DNA of 64,000 nt from Rhodovastum sp963709085 (lineage in GTDB: Bacteria; Pseudomonadota; Alphaproteobacteria; Acetobacterales; Acetobacteraceae), in the NCBI GenBank assembly GCA_963709085.1, contig CAVPVB010000007.1, positions 2,852,001-2,916,000 on the forward strand. Reading direction: 5' to 3'. Made by a program: the position numbers and the translations under genes. How positions within the stretch are numbered: position 1 is the stretch's first letter; each line of letters opens with the position of its first letter. The notes beneath the pieces are model-generated. The model ran no database searches, was not told the DNA's origin, and worked only from the letters and a program-made list of their open reading frames with translations. Shown piece after piece: positions 35,051-46,943 of this stretch.

Positions 35051-35380
35051 ATGATCTACTGGGCCGTTCTGCTCGCCGCCATCGCCACCAGCATGGCGGG
35101 GCAGACCCTGCTGAAGGCCGGCGCCGGCGCGCCCGACTTCCTGCGCCAGTTGCTCGACTGGCGTACCATTCTGGGCCTGGCGCTCTATGGCGGGGCGGCG
35201 ATGCTCTACATCGTGGCCTTGCGACGCATCCCGATGTCGGTGGCGCTGCCGTTCACCGCGATCTCCTACATCGCCGCGGCGCTGATCGGCCATTACGCTT
35301 TCCACGAACCGCTGACGGTGATGCATCTGGCGGCGATCGGGCTGATCGCGGCGGGGGTCGTCACCCTGGCACTGGCATGA
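35051..35380 (+). CDS. Small EamA/SMR-type transporter (ArnE/ArnF-like)
   Basis: 109 residues with four hydrophobic helices; IATSMAGQTLLKAGA in helix 1 and VALPFTAISYIAAALIGHYAFHEPLT are typical of the EmrE/EamA half-size transporters and of the Arn flippase subunits. Start ATG 35051 lies 28 bases after the glycosyltransferase stop. Its place suggests it flips the undecaprenyl-phosphate-linked sugar across the membrane; a drug efflux role is the alternative. Confidence 0.78.
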   Translation: MIYWAVLLAAIATSMAGQTLLKAGAGAPDFLRQLLDWRTILGLALYGGAAMLYIVALRRIPMSVALPFTAISYIAAALIGHYAFHEPLTVMHLAAIGLIAAGVVTLALA

Positions 35381-35433
35381 CGGCGAACCGCACCCTGTCC
35401 GGTGCCGTTATCACGGTGGCGGAAAATTTGGTT

Positions 35434-37747
35434 CTATAACTGAATGGCGTCATGGCTCGACAAAACGGCGAGACTCGTAACGACGCCACCCAGATTCTTC
35501 AGCACCGCGACAGCGCTGCCGGCACCATGTCCAAGCGGATCAAACAGCAGCACCGCGTCCGTCCCCTGGGCGGCAATGGCAAAGTAGGAGGCCAGGTTCG
35601 GAACAACATCCTGGACAGTGAGCAGCGCCTCGGCGACCAGGCTGCGCAGGTCGAGCACGTCCCCGGCGGTCAGATTGAAGCCGGCAATCTGATCAGATCC
35701 GCCGCTATGCAGCACAACTGTGTCGGCACCGACACCGGCCATGAACTGGATCGTGTGGCTGCCCGGCCCAGGATCGATCACGCTGTTGGACGTTGAGATG
35801 GTGATCGGGGCGCTGGCGGAGGTGAGCACCGGCGCAGCCCCGGCCGTCGTGGCAGAGAGGTAGGCCGTCGTCGCGTTCTTTGCCGCCGTCACCGACGCAT
35901 CGTTCAGCGATGTTCCGTCAATTCCGTTCAGCGCATTGTCGGCGGCGGCAACGAATGACGCCGGCAACGGCGACGTTGTGCCCAGTCCGGCCGCGCCCGT
36001 CCGGGTGGTGAAATCAAGCGCGACCGAAATCTTGTTCTGCACCTCGATCGCGTCGGCCCCCTGGGCGCCGTTCACAATCGCCAGGATCGCCGTGCCAAGG
36101 CCAACCGCACCGCTGGTCAGCTGACCGAGCCAGTAGGCCTTGCCACTCGCGTCGGGCGCGCGACCGAACAGGTTGCTGTAGAGGTTGTCGAGGAACGTGC
36201 CGAGGCTGGCCTGGGCGCCGGGACTCTGCAGATTAAGATTTACGCTGCCCAGGACCGGATAGAGCGCATCGGTTTCCGGCTGCGGTGCGAACGCGTTGGC
36301 GATGTTGGCCAACGCCGTCACCCCGGTCTGGCCGGCGGCTTGCGCCGTTGCGGCTTGCCCGGCCCAAAATGTCAGCCCGCCACTATCGGCGGCGCGATTG
36401 AAATATCCGATATAGAGCAGCTCAAGCTGCTGATAGACATCAAGCCTGTCGATAAGCTCGGTGTTGACCCCGAGGCCGGCGAACGTGACCAGCGCACCGG
36501 CGAAGTTGGCGCTGGTCCCGGTCGGCCCCTGGATCACCGCCCCATTTGTGTCGACCCCGGTCACCGCCAGCGCCGCCGTGCCCTGGCCGAATTGCGCCGT
36601 ATAGTCGAATGCCAGCGTCGCCCCGCTCGACGCCGCCGCATCGTACGTCGCCTGGCCGCCATCGTTCAGCAGCAGATACGGCACGCCGCCGGAGACCGTT
36701 ACCGGCGCGCTCAACTGCAAGGTGAAAATTGCCACCTCGCCCACACTCACGTCGCCGGTGGCCGGTGACGCCGTGACGGCGGTGACCGTCGGCGCGGCCA
36801 GCCATGGCGACGAGGTATCCAGCGCCGGCTCATGGCTCAGGAACGTCGTGCCGCTCACGGTCCCCGTGCCATCGAGCAGTTGCGCCGCGGTCAGCCCGTA
36901 TACCTGGTTGTTGCTGAAATTGATGTTGGTGGCGGTGCTGTTCCAGACGGCCGAGGCCTCGGGTACTGTTGAGGTCGTTGAGGATCGTGTTGTCCGCGAC
37001 GGTGACACTCGTCCCCGCATTCAGCGATCCCTCCTCGCCATAGGCGATGATGGCCGGGTTCTCCGACTCCGGTCCCTGCTCGATGACGTTGCCGGTGATT
37101 GTGGCATTGCCGCCATTCGGCAGGTCGATACTGTAGCTGGCGGTGCCGGTCGGGCCGTCATCGATGCGGTTGTCGGTAATGATGGTGTCATTGGCGCGGC
37201 TTTTGATCTCGTGCCCGACCACGGCGCCGTGAATATAACTGTTGGTGATCTGCAGCAGTGCGACATTGCCGATATAGATGTTGTGCGTATAACCGGTGCC
37301 GGAGCCGTTGTCGGCAAATTCGCAGTTGTTGATCGATATCGTTCCCGTTCCGGCGACCGGCGGGCTGCCGAGAATGCCGTTCTGGTTGTTGTGGATGTCG
37401 TCGTCGGTCAGCGTCAGGTTGCCGCCCTGGTAGCGGATGCCCGCGCCGTTGCCGCCATTGGCATCCGACACCGCCGCCCCACTGAGCTCGAAGCCGCTGA
37501 TGGAGACAGTCGCCCCGGCCGCACCCTCGGTGATGATCGCCTTGGCGTCCGGTGGCGGCACCGTTGCGTTGATGACCACCAGGCCGCCCACCGCCTGCAG
37601 CGTGATACTGTCGCTGAAATCAAGAAAATCGTTGGTATAGGTCCCCGCTTCGACCAGCACGACGTCACCATCGGCAGAGGCGGCCACGGCGGCGGCGATC
37701 GTATGGTATTCGTATTGGCTACCGGTGCCGACCGTCAGCGTTGCCAT
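35434..37747 (-). CDS. Beta-helix/DUF4214 surface-type protein, frameshifted
   Basis: About 770 residues after repair. From ATG 37747 it reads a right-handed parallel beta-helix (residues ~1-270; ITLQAVGGLVVINA, NTITGN-like turns such as ITDNRIDDG and ITGNVIEQG). Near 36963 the frame changes (…ILNDLNST to VPEASAVWNS) and continues with two DUF4214 repeats (YIGYFNRAADSGGLTFWAGQ; YSNLFGRAPDASGKAYWLGQ) and a C-terminal region resembling the end of hemolysin-type secreted proteins (DTVVLHSGGSDQIAGFNL). No Sec signal is seen, so type I secretion is plausible. Role unknown, perhaps matrix or adhesion. Confidence 0.78.
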
Positions 37748-37801
37748 GGCGAACAGCCCTCCCTCATGTTGGATCGTGGCACCACAGGCGGCGTCGAACA
37801 C

Positions 37802-38132
37802 GGCAGGATCAACCGCAACCGGGGGTTGCGATGAAATGATATCGCTTCAACCGTTAGCAAATCGTGATCCCGGCCTTGGATCAACAGGGATTTGCATGAC
37901 CGTTCCGGACCGGCCAGATCCTTTGGCCAATCGGCGTGCCGGCGGCGATCAACCCCACGGAAGCGTTCTGCCCGCCGGCGCGCATGCTGGCTGAGCTGGA
38001 GGATTTGTGTGCCGCCGAATCGGAGTCATTGATCGCCACCTCCTGCGCCCGGGTGCGGCGCCTTGCCGGCACCGCAACGGACGGCAGCGCGCCCGGCCTC
38101 CTCGTCACCTGCGCCGGATGGCGGCATATGGT
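37802..38132. other. Intergenic stretch without a supported gene
   Basis: About 330 bases between the starts of the beta-helix gene and the 3' end of kup. The short frame at 37936-38229 crosses into kup and has no features of a real protein. Promoter of the beta-helix gene is expected at its left edge (AT-rich, around 37835-37870). Confidence 0.4.
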
Positions 38133-40083
38133 TCAGATCTCGACGATGCGGCCGATTTCGACCACGTCGTCGCGCGGCAGGTTGAACAAGCCGGCCAGGG
38201 TTCCGGCGTTGCGGACCATGAAGGCGTAGATGGCTTCCTGCCAGCGCGGCATCGCCTTGCCCACGCGGCGGTGAACCACCGTCTCATGTCCCACGTAGTA
38301 GGTGATGTCATCCAGCGGCAGCGTGCAGCCGCGCCGCTTACCCTCGACCAGCAGGCGCGGGATGTCGGGCCGCTCCATGAACCCGTAGCGCGCGATCATC
38401 CGCCAGAAATCCGGCGCCACCTCCTCAAGTTCCACCCGACGCTGCGCATCGACATAGGGGATGGACTCGGTCAGGCAGGTCACCGCGATGAGAGAGCGGT
38501 GCAAGGCGCGGTTGTGCTTCACGTGCCAGAGCATGACCGGGGGTGCCTCGCGCATCGTCCGGGTCATGAACACGGCGGTACCGGGCACGCGCTGCACGCC
38601 GGTGGCGGCAATGTCGGCGAGGAACTGCGCCATCGGCACCGCGCGGCCTTGCAGGGTTGCCAGGACGGCGGCCGTGCCGCGATGCCAGATCGCCATCAAT
38701 CCCCACACGATCACCGCGAGCAGCAACGGCACCCAGCCACCCTCGGCGATCTTCATGCCGTTGGACAGCACGAACGAGATGTCGATCACGGCGAAGGTGC
38801 CGCCGACGGCGGCCGCGAGCGGCAGGCTCCAGCGCCAGATCTCGCGCATGGCGATGAACAGCAGCACCGTCGTCAGCAGCATGGTCACCGATACGGCGAT
38901 GCCATAGGCCGCGGCGAGGTTGTCTGACTTGCCGAACCCGAGCGCGAGCCCGAGGGTGACGATCATCAGCAGCCAGTTGACGGTGCCGACATAAATTTGG
39001 CCGTAACCTTCCTCCGAGGTCTGAGTGACGCGCAACGGCGGGCACCAGCCGAGCTGGATTGCCTGGCGCGTCATCGAGAAGGCGCCGGAGATGATGGACT
39101 GGCTGGCGATGACCGTGGCAAGCGTCGCCAGGATGATCAGAGGCAGCAGCAGCAGCGCCGGGCAGAGACTATAGAAGATGTTCTCGCCCGCCGGTGACCC
39201 GTCGAGCAGCAGCCCGGTCTGGCCGGCGTAGTTCAGCACCAGCGTCGGCATCACCAGGCCGAACCAGGCAACACGGATGGGCCTGGCGCCGACATGCCCC
39301 ATATCGGCATACAGCGCCTCGGCGCCGGTGACGCAGAGGAAGACGCCGCCAAGCACCATGAAGCCGCTCGCGTCGCCGTTCGTCAGCACGCGGATGGCAT
39401 GGCGCGGATCGAGGGCGGCGAGGACGGCCGGGTGCTGGATGACGCCCCAGGCGCCGAGCAGGCCGATGACAACAAACCACAGCGTCATCACCGGGCCGAA
39501 CAGACGGCCGATCCGCGTTGTTCCCAGCGGCTGGAGGGCGAACAGCGCCAGCAGCACGGCGATTGCCGTCGGCAGCACGAAGGGGGCTATCGAGGGGGCC
39601 GCGATCTTCGAGCCCTTCGACGGCGGAGAGAACGGAAATCGCCGGGGTGATGGCGCCGTCGCCATAGATCAGGGCGGCCCCAAACAGCCCGACGGCGACG
39701 ATCAGCGGCCGCTTCGCCCGCTTGACGCCAAGCAATGACATCAAAGCGAGGATGCCCCCCTCGCCGTCGTTATCCACCTGCATCACGAAAGTGATGTACT
39801 TGATGCAGGTGACGATAATCAGCGTCCAGATCAGCAGCGACAACAGACCCAGCGCCAGCTCCGGACCGGGACTTCCGCCGGCGAGTTCGACCACGGTCTT
39901 GAGCGTGTAGAGCGGGCTGGTGCCGATATCGCCGAACACCACGCCGATCGCGGTCAGCGCAAGGGCGGGCCAGCCGGGCGCGGCATCGCCGGACACGCCA
40001 TGGCCGGACGCGCCATGACCGGACGCGCCATGACCGGACGCGTGGCCTGCGCTGGCGTTTGCGCCCATGGTTCTGCCTGGCAT
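38133..40083 (-). CDS. kup: Potassium transporter Kup, frameshifted
   Basis: K+:H+ symporter of the KUP/HAK family, about 649 residues after repair. ATG 40083 has GTGAGG 6 bases upstream. The first frame contains IGVVFGDIGTSPLYTLKTV, the family signature, and DNDGEGGILALMSLLG. One surplus G near 39607 shifts the frame (…SAVEGL to KIAAPSIAPFVLP), after which the second frame carries helices 4-12 and the cytoplasmic C-terminus. N-terminus carries three Ser-Gly-His-Gly repeats coded by 15-base tandem units (about 40002-40046), unusual for Kup. The break is probably a sequence error. Confidence 0.88.
40002..40046. repeat. 15-base tandem repeat inside kup 5' end
   Basis: Three units close to GGACGCGCCATGACC encode the repeated Ser-Gly-His-Gly-Ala of the Kup N-terminus. 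Copy-number change would alter the protein without breaking the frame. Confidence 0.7.
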
Positions 40084-40205
40084 CGGACCTCACAAAATAC
40101 CCGGGAAGCACCCTGCCCGCCCGGCGGCGCCGCACGCAAGCGCACTTGCACGATATCTCACGCGGCCGGTTACTTTTCCGGCAACGGGTTCGCCCGTTCC
40201 GCCGC

Positions 40206-40624
<419 letters not shown>

Positions 40625-40628
<4 letters not shown>

Positions 40629-41476
40629 GCGGTTTCCCCTGCCACCGGGACGTTATCGATCAGCCGCGTGCCGCCGAGCCGCACCGCCGCCAGGAGGCGC
40701 GCCGGCCCTTCCACCCGTGTGAGCGGCGCCAGCGTCCCGGCGTCGCAGAGTTCGACATAGTCGATGCCGGTGAAGCCGGCCGCGCGCAGCCGCGCCTTTC
40801 CCGCCGCCAGCACCGGTGCGACCGCGCCGCCGTCGCCCGCCAGTGTCCGGGCCATGTCGCCCAGCGTGGCGGCCAGCGCCGGCGCGATGCGTCGCTGGTC
40901 GGCCGACAGGTAGGCGTTGCGCGACGACATCGCCAGCCCGTCCGGCTCGCGGATAATCGGCATCCCCTCGATGCGCACCGGGATGTCGAGGTCGCGCGCC
41001 AGCCGGCGGATGATCAGCAATTGCTGATAGTCCTTCTCGCCGAAGAACGCCGCATCCGGCAGCGCCTGCAGCAGCAGCTTGGTCACCACCGTGGCCACGC
41101 CGTCGAAATGCCCCGGCCGGTGCGGGCCGCACAGCCCCTCCGACAGGCCGGCGACATGCACCGTGGTGGCATGGCCGGGCGCATACATCTCCGCGACTGC
41201 TGGCACGAAAACCAGGTGCGCGCCCGCCTGCGCAGCCGCCGCCACGTCGGCCGCTTCCCGGCGCGGATAGGCGGCGAGGTCCTCGTTCGGACCGAACTGC
41301 AGCGGGTTGACGAAGATGGAGACGACCACCCGCGCGGAGGATTGCGCCGCCAGCCGGATCAGCGCGAGGTGCCCCTCGTGGAGCGCGCCCATGGTGGGCA
41401 CCAGGGCGCAGCCCAGGCCGGACCGCCGCCAGTCCTGTATGGCGGCACGCAAATCGGTGACGCTGCGAACGATCAT
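40625..41476 (-). CDS. panC: Pantoate--beta-alanine ligase
   Basis: 283 residues; makes pantothenate from pantoate and beta-alanine with ATP, in coenzyme A synthesis. Motifs: VPTMGALHEGHLALIRLA (HxGH-type nucleotide site), FVNPLQFGPNEDLAAYPR, FFGEKDYQQLLIIRR and AMSSRNAYLS. Start at ATG 41476 with CGGAGC upstream; the open frame continues 58 codons further but into a palindromic repeat. No panB or panD is adjacent. Confidence 0.95.
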
Positions 41477-41965
41477 TTTTGCTCCGGGTTCCTGTCGCGC
41501 TGAACTGTGGCGCTGCATGCCAGCCGAACGGAATGGGGTCCAGGGGCCTCTCGGCCGTAGCGGGGCACGGCAGGTTGAATGCCCCATTCCGACCCAAGGT
41601 CGCTGTGGGTTGGACGGCCGCACTCGACCCTTCCAGGCTATTTGGGCCACGCGGCCGAATGTCGGCTCATTGGGGCGAAGCGGTCATATGCTCCAGGATG
41701 GTCCGACCGACGGCTTCGCGCCCAAGGCGATCGTTCAGTTGATGGTTGCGGCTTCTCCAAAGCGGACTTTTCATGGGTAGGTGGCCCCGCAGGCACAGGT
41801 GGCGCCAACCGCAGCCGCGCGCGCGACCCCCGCCGCCATCCCGGCGGAACAGGCCGACGCCTTGCTCGCCGCCCCGGCCGCGGCACCGCCATTGTCGTTT
41901 GGATGTCGGCTGGGCCGAGCGTTGTGAGATGCCGTGCCAGTGGGATGCTGCCCGGTTCGGTGGCG
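41477..41965. other. Gene-free stretch with a partial palindromic repeat
   Basis: About 490 bases between panC and the end of the sulfatase gene. The left part (about 41529-41588) is a partial copy of the interspersed palindrome (GGAATGGGGTCCAGGGGCCT, closing ATGCCCCATTCC). The rest has open frames on several strands but nothing with a ribosome site or recognisable product. Confidence 0.5.
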
Positions 41966-43772
41966 CTAGAATCCTGCCATGGTCTCCGGTGTCACTTCCC
42001 ATCCCCCCTCGATGCCGCCAGGGAGCATCTGGCCGGAATCCTCGCCGACTTCCGCCTCAATCAGGCGATTGAGCTTCTCGTTCATCGCGAGGACGAGTTC
42101 ACGCTGTTGCCCGCCGACCGAAGCGAGATTGGTCATCTCGCTCGGGTCAGCAAGGGTATCGAACAGTTCAACGTCGTTCAGCCCGTAAAGGGCTTCGAGC
42201 GTTGTCGGACGGTTGTGCTGCTTTGGCGAGAAATAACGGGTGAAGACATAGCGCCCGTCGAAGACGGACCGGACCGCGCCGCGCTTCATCATGTCCGGGC
42301 GGATGCCGTCCTTCGCCAGATCCCTGGGATTGCCACCCTGGCGCAGATGGGCAACCGCCTTTTCGACGAAGTCGCCATCGAGATAAGCAAACATATTATA
42401 ATTGAACAGCATGCCGTCGCGCACGGCGTTCACCGCGGCGCTGTCCGGCGCTGCCAGCAATCCGGAGAAATCCTTGCCCGGCAGGTCCTTCAGGATCGCC
42501 GCGCGCTGTTGCGGAGGGATGGGGGTGAAGGCGAGCAGTGTCGGTGCGAGATCGACATGCGAGGTCAGCGCCTTGCATTCCTTGCCTTTGGCATGCGCGG
42601 GATGGGCAACGATCAACGGCACATTGTTCTGTTCCCGGTAAGGGGTCGTGCCTTTCGCGTGCAATTGATGCGCTCCGTCCAGATCGCCATGATCGGACGT
42701 CAGGACCACGATCGTACGGTCCGCCAGACCGGACGCGTCAAGCTCGTCCAAGATCGTTACCAGATTGCGGTCAAAGTCGCGCAGACAGTTCAGGTAGTAG
42801 TTGTGCCGCCGCAGCCAGCGCGGCGCCTCGTTCGGCGCGATCGGCCCCACGATGGCATCGTGGGAGCGGAGGAATTCGCGGTGTGCGGGCGGCCGACCCG
42901 GGGCGTCGAGCGGCTGTTCGTAACTTGCGGGCAGATCGAACGTCCACTGCCTGGCATAGAGCGGATCGATCGGATCGCGCTGCAACGGGACGAGGCCGGG
43001 AGGAGGCTGCAAAGGGGTGCCGGGCGCATCGGTGTCGTAGAACATGATGTCGTGCGGGTTGACGAGGTTGACGGCCAGGAACCAAGGCTTTCCGGCCGTT
43101 GCGAGGTCCCGGCCCTTGCCACGCAGCCAGTCTGACTCCCATCGCGGCGATAACCCCATCGTGCAGGTATCCGCCACGGTTATGCGCAATGATGTCGCCC
43201 ACGCCAATATAATCGGAGAAACCGTAGGCTTCCATCTCGGCGGTAAAGATCTTGGTGGGGGCGCCTAGCTTGTTGACCGTCTCGAACTCCTTGGTCAGAT
43301 GCCACTTGCCCTTGTAGGCGGTGTAGTAGCCCGCTTGCCGCAGCATGTCCCCCACGGTGGGCAGCTCGGTGGACATGCTGGAAATCCATGGGAAGTTCGT
43401 GTTGTCGAACATCTTCGTCTGCTGGATGTGACGCCCGGTGTAGATCACCGAGCGTGACGATGTGCAGACGCAGGAATTGATACGATGATTGATGAAACTG
43501 ACCCCGCGCTGCATCAGGCGTTCATGGCCTGGCAGGCGATATCCCGGGGGAAGCTCGCCGGGTCGGAAGAATCGTTCCTGGTCGCTGACGATAAACAGAA
43601 TATTATATGATTCAGAAGGGCTCGGGGATGGCGGTTGCGGGGCAGGGGAATGATCGGATTGTGCGACGGCGTCGGAACCGAGGCCGCCGCCGAGCGCCAC
43701 AGCGGCAAGACCCGAATAGAGCAGGAAGTCCCGACGGGACCTGTCTGGAGTTCCAGCGTGACCGTCGTTCAT
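41966..43772 (-). CDS. Sulfatase family protein with Tat signal, frameshifted
   Basis: About 601 residues after repair. N-terminal twin-arginine signal SRRDFLLYSGLAAVALGGG, then the sulfatase domain starting YNILFIVSDQERFF. The modification site is CVCTSSRSVIYTGRH, where the Cys of CTSSR would become formylglycine. TSDHGDLDGAHQLHAKG and the metal-binding DQ of the first strand complete the alkaline-phosphatase fold. Near 43141 one surplus base shifts the frame (…HDGVIAA to WESDWLRGKGRDL). A GGGAGGG site precedes ATG 43772. Substrate is an organic sulfate ester, perhaps choline sulfate or an aryl sulfate; not determinable. Probably a sequence error. Confidence 0.86.
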
Positions 43773-43940
43773 GAGATGAACCCTCCCGTGATAATAACGC
43801 CCATATGCCAGACCAAACCAACAGCCGCGGGCCAGCGGCGAGCGTCGGAATGTCGGCTATACTAGGTCGAGCGGTCGGGCGCCACCTCGGGGGTGACCGC
43901 CGCTGTCCACCCACTCCAGAACGTCCAACCCCAAACCCCG

Positions 43941-44016
43941 CCCCCGGGGCGCTGCCCCGGACCCCGGCAGGGCCTTGCCCTGCACCCACCAAGGGCCAAA
44001 GGCCCTTGGAACCCAT
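43941..44016. repeat. Interspersed palindromic repeat after gatB
   Basis: CCCCGGGGCGCTGCCCCGG, GGCAGGGCCTTGCCCTGC and CAAGGGCCAAAGGCCCTTGG hairpins in a row, ending AACCCATTA that runs into the gatB stop. A member of the same family as 12516 and 54515; possibly the terminator of the gat operon. Confidence 0.68.
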
Positions 44017-45465
44017 TACAGCACCCGCTTCACCGCCTCGTTCACCAACCCCGGATTCCCCTTCCCCTTCATCTCCCGCATCACCTGCCCGACAAAGAAC
44101 CCGAACAATTTGTCCTTGCCGCTCCGGGTACTCCGCCACCTTGTCCGGATTCGCCGCCACCACTTTCGCCACCGCCGCGTCGATCGCCCCGGTATCGGTC
44201 ACCTGCCGCAACCCGCGCTGCTCGACAATGGCATCCGGCGCCTCGCCGCTCGCCACCATCGCATCGAACACATCCTTGGCGATGCGCCCGTTGATCGTTC
44301 CGTCCGCCATCAGATCGAGCATCCGCCCCAGCGCCGCCGCGCTCACGGGCGGGTTCTCAATCGTCCGCCCGGTGCGGTTCAGGGTGGCGAACAGATCGCC
44401 GGTCACCCAGTTGGCCGCCTGCTTGGCATCGCGCCCGCGCGCCACTTCCTCGAAATAGGCGGCAATCGCCTGCTCGGCCACCAGCACGCCGGAATCATAG
44501 GCCGACAGCCCATACTCGCGCATGAACCGCGCCCGCTTCTCATCCGGCAGTTCCGGCAGGGACCAGCGCAGTTCCTCCACCCAGCCTTCATCCAGCACGA
44601 GCGGAAACAGGTCGGGATCGGGGAAATACCGGTAGTCGTGCGCGTCCTCCTTCGAGCGCATCGGCCGCGTCACCCCGCGCGCCGAATCGAACAGCCGCGT
44701 CTCCTGGTCAACCGTGCCGCCCGACTCCCACAGCGCCACCTGCCGCGTCGCCTCGGCCTCGACGGCCTGCATGACGAAACGGATGGAATTGACGTTCTTC
44801 ACCTCGCAGCGGGTGCGATACGGCTCGCCATGCTTGCGCACCGACACGTTGACATCGGCGCGCAGCGACCCTTCCTCCATGTTGCCGTCGCAGGTGCCGA
44901 GATAGCGCAGGATGCTGCGCAGCTTGCGCACATAGGCGCCGGCTTCTTCGGGGCTGCGCAGATCGGGTTCGCTGACGATCTCCATCAGCGCCACGCCGGC
45001 GCGGTTGAGATCGATGTAGCTTTTCGCCGGATGCTGGTCGTGCAGACTTTTGCCGGCATCCTGTTCCATATGTAGCCGGGTGACGCCGATGCTGCGGGTA
45101 GTGCCGTCGGCCAGTTCGATTTCGATCACCCCCGCCCCCACAATCGGATGGGCGTACTGACTGATCTGATAGCCGGGCGGCAGATCAGGATAGAAATAAT
45201 TCTTGCGGTCGAACCGGCTGACCAGATTGATGTGCGCGCGCAGACCCAGCCCGGTGCGCACCGCCTGCGCCACGCATTCGCGGTTGATTACCGGCAGCAT
45301 GCCGGGGAAAGCCGCATCGACGAAACTCACCTGGGTGTTCGGCTCCGCGCCGAACGCGGTTGCCGCGCCGCTGAACAGTTTTGACTTGGTGATGATCTGG
45401 GCATGCACTTCCAGGCCGATCACCACTTCCCACGCGCCGGTGTTGCCCTCGATGACATAGGCCAT
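44016..45465 (-). CDS. gatB: Aspartyl/glutamyl-tRNA amidotransferase subunit B, frameshifted
   Basis: 482 residues after repair. GatB is the kinase/tRNA-binding subunit that activates the misacylated tRNA. Visible: VVIGLEVHAQIITKSKLFSG, DRKNYFYPDLPPGYQISQY, EPDLRSPEEAGAYVRKLR, DYRYFPDPDLFPL and the tail domain. Near 44135 one surplus C shifts the frame, so the proper end (YRSGKDKLFGFFVGQVMREM ... NEAVKRVL, stop at 44016-44018) is in the next frame. The uncorrected frame runs on to 43612 as junk. ATG 45465, 4 bases after the gatA stop. Essential in most organisms that lack Gln- or Asn-tRNA synthetase, so the break is almost certainly a sequence error. Confidence 0.92.
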
Positions 45466-45469
45466 GGCC

Positions 45470-46943
45470 TCAGCCTCCCGCCCGCAGCGACGGCCGCGCG
45501 ACAAACCCGGCCGCCCGTTCCAGCGCGGCGCCGACGGCGAATACTGTTTCTTCGTCGAACGGTTTTCCCAGCACCTGCAGGCCGAGCGGCAACCCTTGCG
45601 CATCCAGCCCCGCCGGCACCGACAGGCCGGGAATGCCCGACATGTTGGCCGGCACGGTGAATACGTCGTTGAGGTACATCTTCACCGGATCGTCCATCCG
45701 TTCGCCCTGGGCAAACGCGGACGAGGGCGCGGTCGGCGTCAGCAGCGCGTCGACACGGGCAAAAACCTCGATGAAATCGCGCAGGATAAGCGCCCGGACC
45801 TTCTGCGCCCGCAAGTAATAGGCATCGTAATAGCCGGCGCTGAGCACGTAGGTGCCGATCAGGATGCGCCGCCGCACCTCGGCGCCGAACCCGGCGGCGC
45901 GGGTGTTCTCGTACATTTCCGTCAGATCGGCCCCCTCCGTACGGGCGCCGAACCGCACGCCGTCATAGCGCGCCAGGTTGGACGACGCCTCGGCCGGCGC
46001 CACGATGTAATAGGTGGCCAGACCGTATTTCGTGTGCGGCAGCGACACGTCCACGATCTCCGCCCCGGCCTCGCGCAGCCAGGCGAGCCCCTGCTGCCAC
46101 AGCGCCTCGATTTCCGGCGGCATGTCGTCGCTGCGGTATTCGCGCGGCACGCCGATGCGCAGACCCTTCACGCCGCGCCTGCAGGCCGCGGCGAAATCCG
46201 GCACCGGCCGATCGGCGCTGGTGCTGTCCTTCGGGTCGTGCCCGGCCATCGAGCCCAGCAGGATGGCGCAATCCTCCACCGTCCGCGCCACCGGCCCGGC
46301 CTGATCCAGCGAGGAGGCGAACGCCACGATCCCCCAGCGGCTGCACCTTCCATAGGTTGGCTTGATGCCGGCAATGCCGCAGAAGCTGGCGGGCTGGCGG
46401 ATCGAGCCGCCGGTATCGGTCGCGGTCGCCCCCAGCGCCAGCCGCGCCGCCACCGCCGCCGCCGAGCCGCCCGACGACCCGCCCGGCACCAGTGGCGACG
46501 GGTCGTTATAGCGCATCCACGGGTTGGTCACCGGCCCGAAAGCCGAGGTCATGTTCGACGAGCCCATGGCGAACTCGTCCAGGTTCGCCTTGCCGAGGAA
46601 CACCGCGCCGTCGCGCAGCAGATTCGCCGTCACCGTGCTTTCATAGGGCGGCACGAACGGCGCCAGGATGCGGCTGCCGGCGGTGGTGCGCACGCCTTCG
46701 GTGCAGAACAGGTCCTTGATCGCCAGCGGAATGCCGGTGAGGTTTTCTGCCTCCCCCCGGGCCAGCGCCGCATCGGCCGCGTTCGCCTGGTGAAGCGCCA
46801 ACTCGGGCGTCACGGTGATGAACGCGTTCAGCGTCGGGTTGAGCGTCTCGATGGCGCCGAGATAGGCCTCGGTCGAGCTCGCGGGCCGAGAATTCTCGCC
46901 GTCGAAGCGCCGCGCGCGCGCTGGCCAATGAGAAGGAAAACAT
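45470..46943 (-). CDS. gatA: Aspartyl/glutamyl-tRNA amidotransferase subunit A, frameshifted
   Basis: 490 residues after repair. Amidase that releases ammonia from glutamine to convert Glu-tRNA(Gln) or Asp-tRNA(Asn). Catalytic Lys in PLAIKDLFCTEG and Ser-cis-Ser in VPGGSSGGSAAA and TDTGGSIRQPA are all present. ATG 46943 overlaps the gatC stop (TGATG). One surplus G near 46883 splits the N-terminal 20 residues (…REFSAREL / TEAYLGAIETLNPTLNAF) from the rest. The internal catalytic frame is clean. Order gatC-gatA-gatB is the usual one. Confidence 0.93.

Noticed and set aside
37936..38229. Short plus-strand frame near the kup 3' end
   Set aside because: Runs into kup on the other strand and has no ribosome site or domain.
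43612..44015. C-terminal extension of the uncorrected gatB frame
   Set aside because: GatB ends at 44016 after correcting one base; the extension is repeat-derived nonsense.
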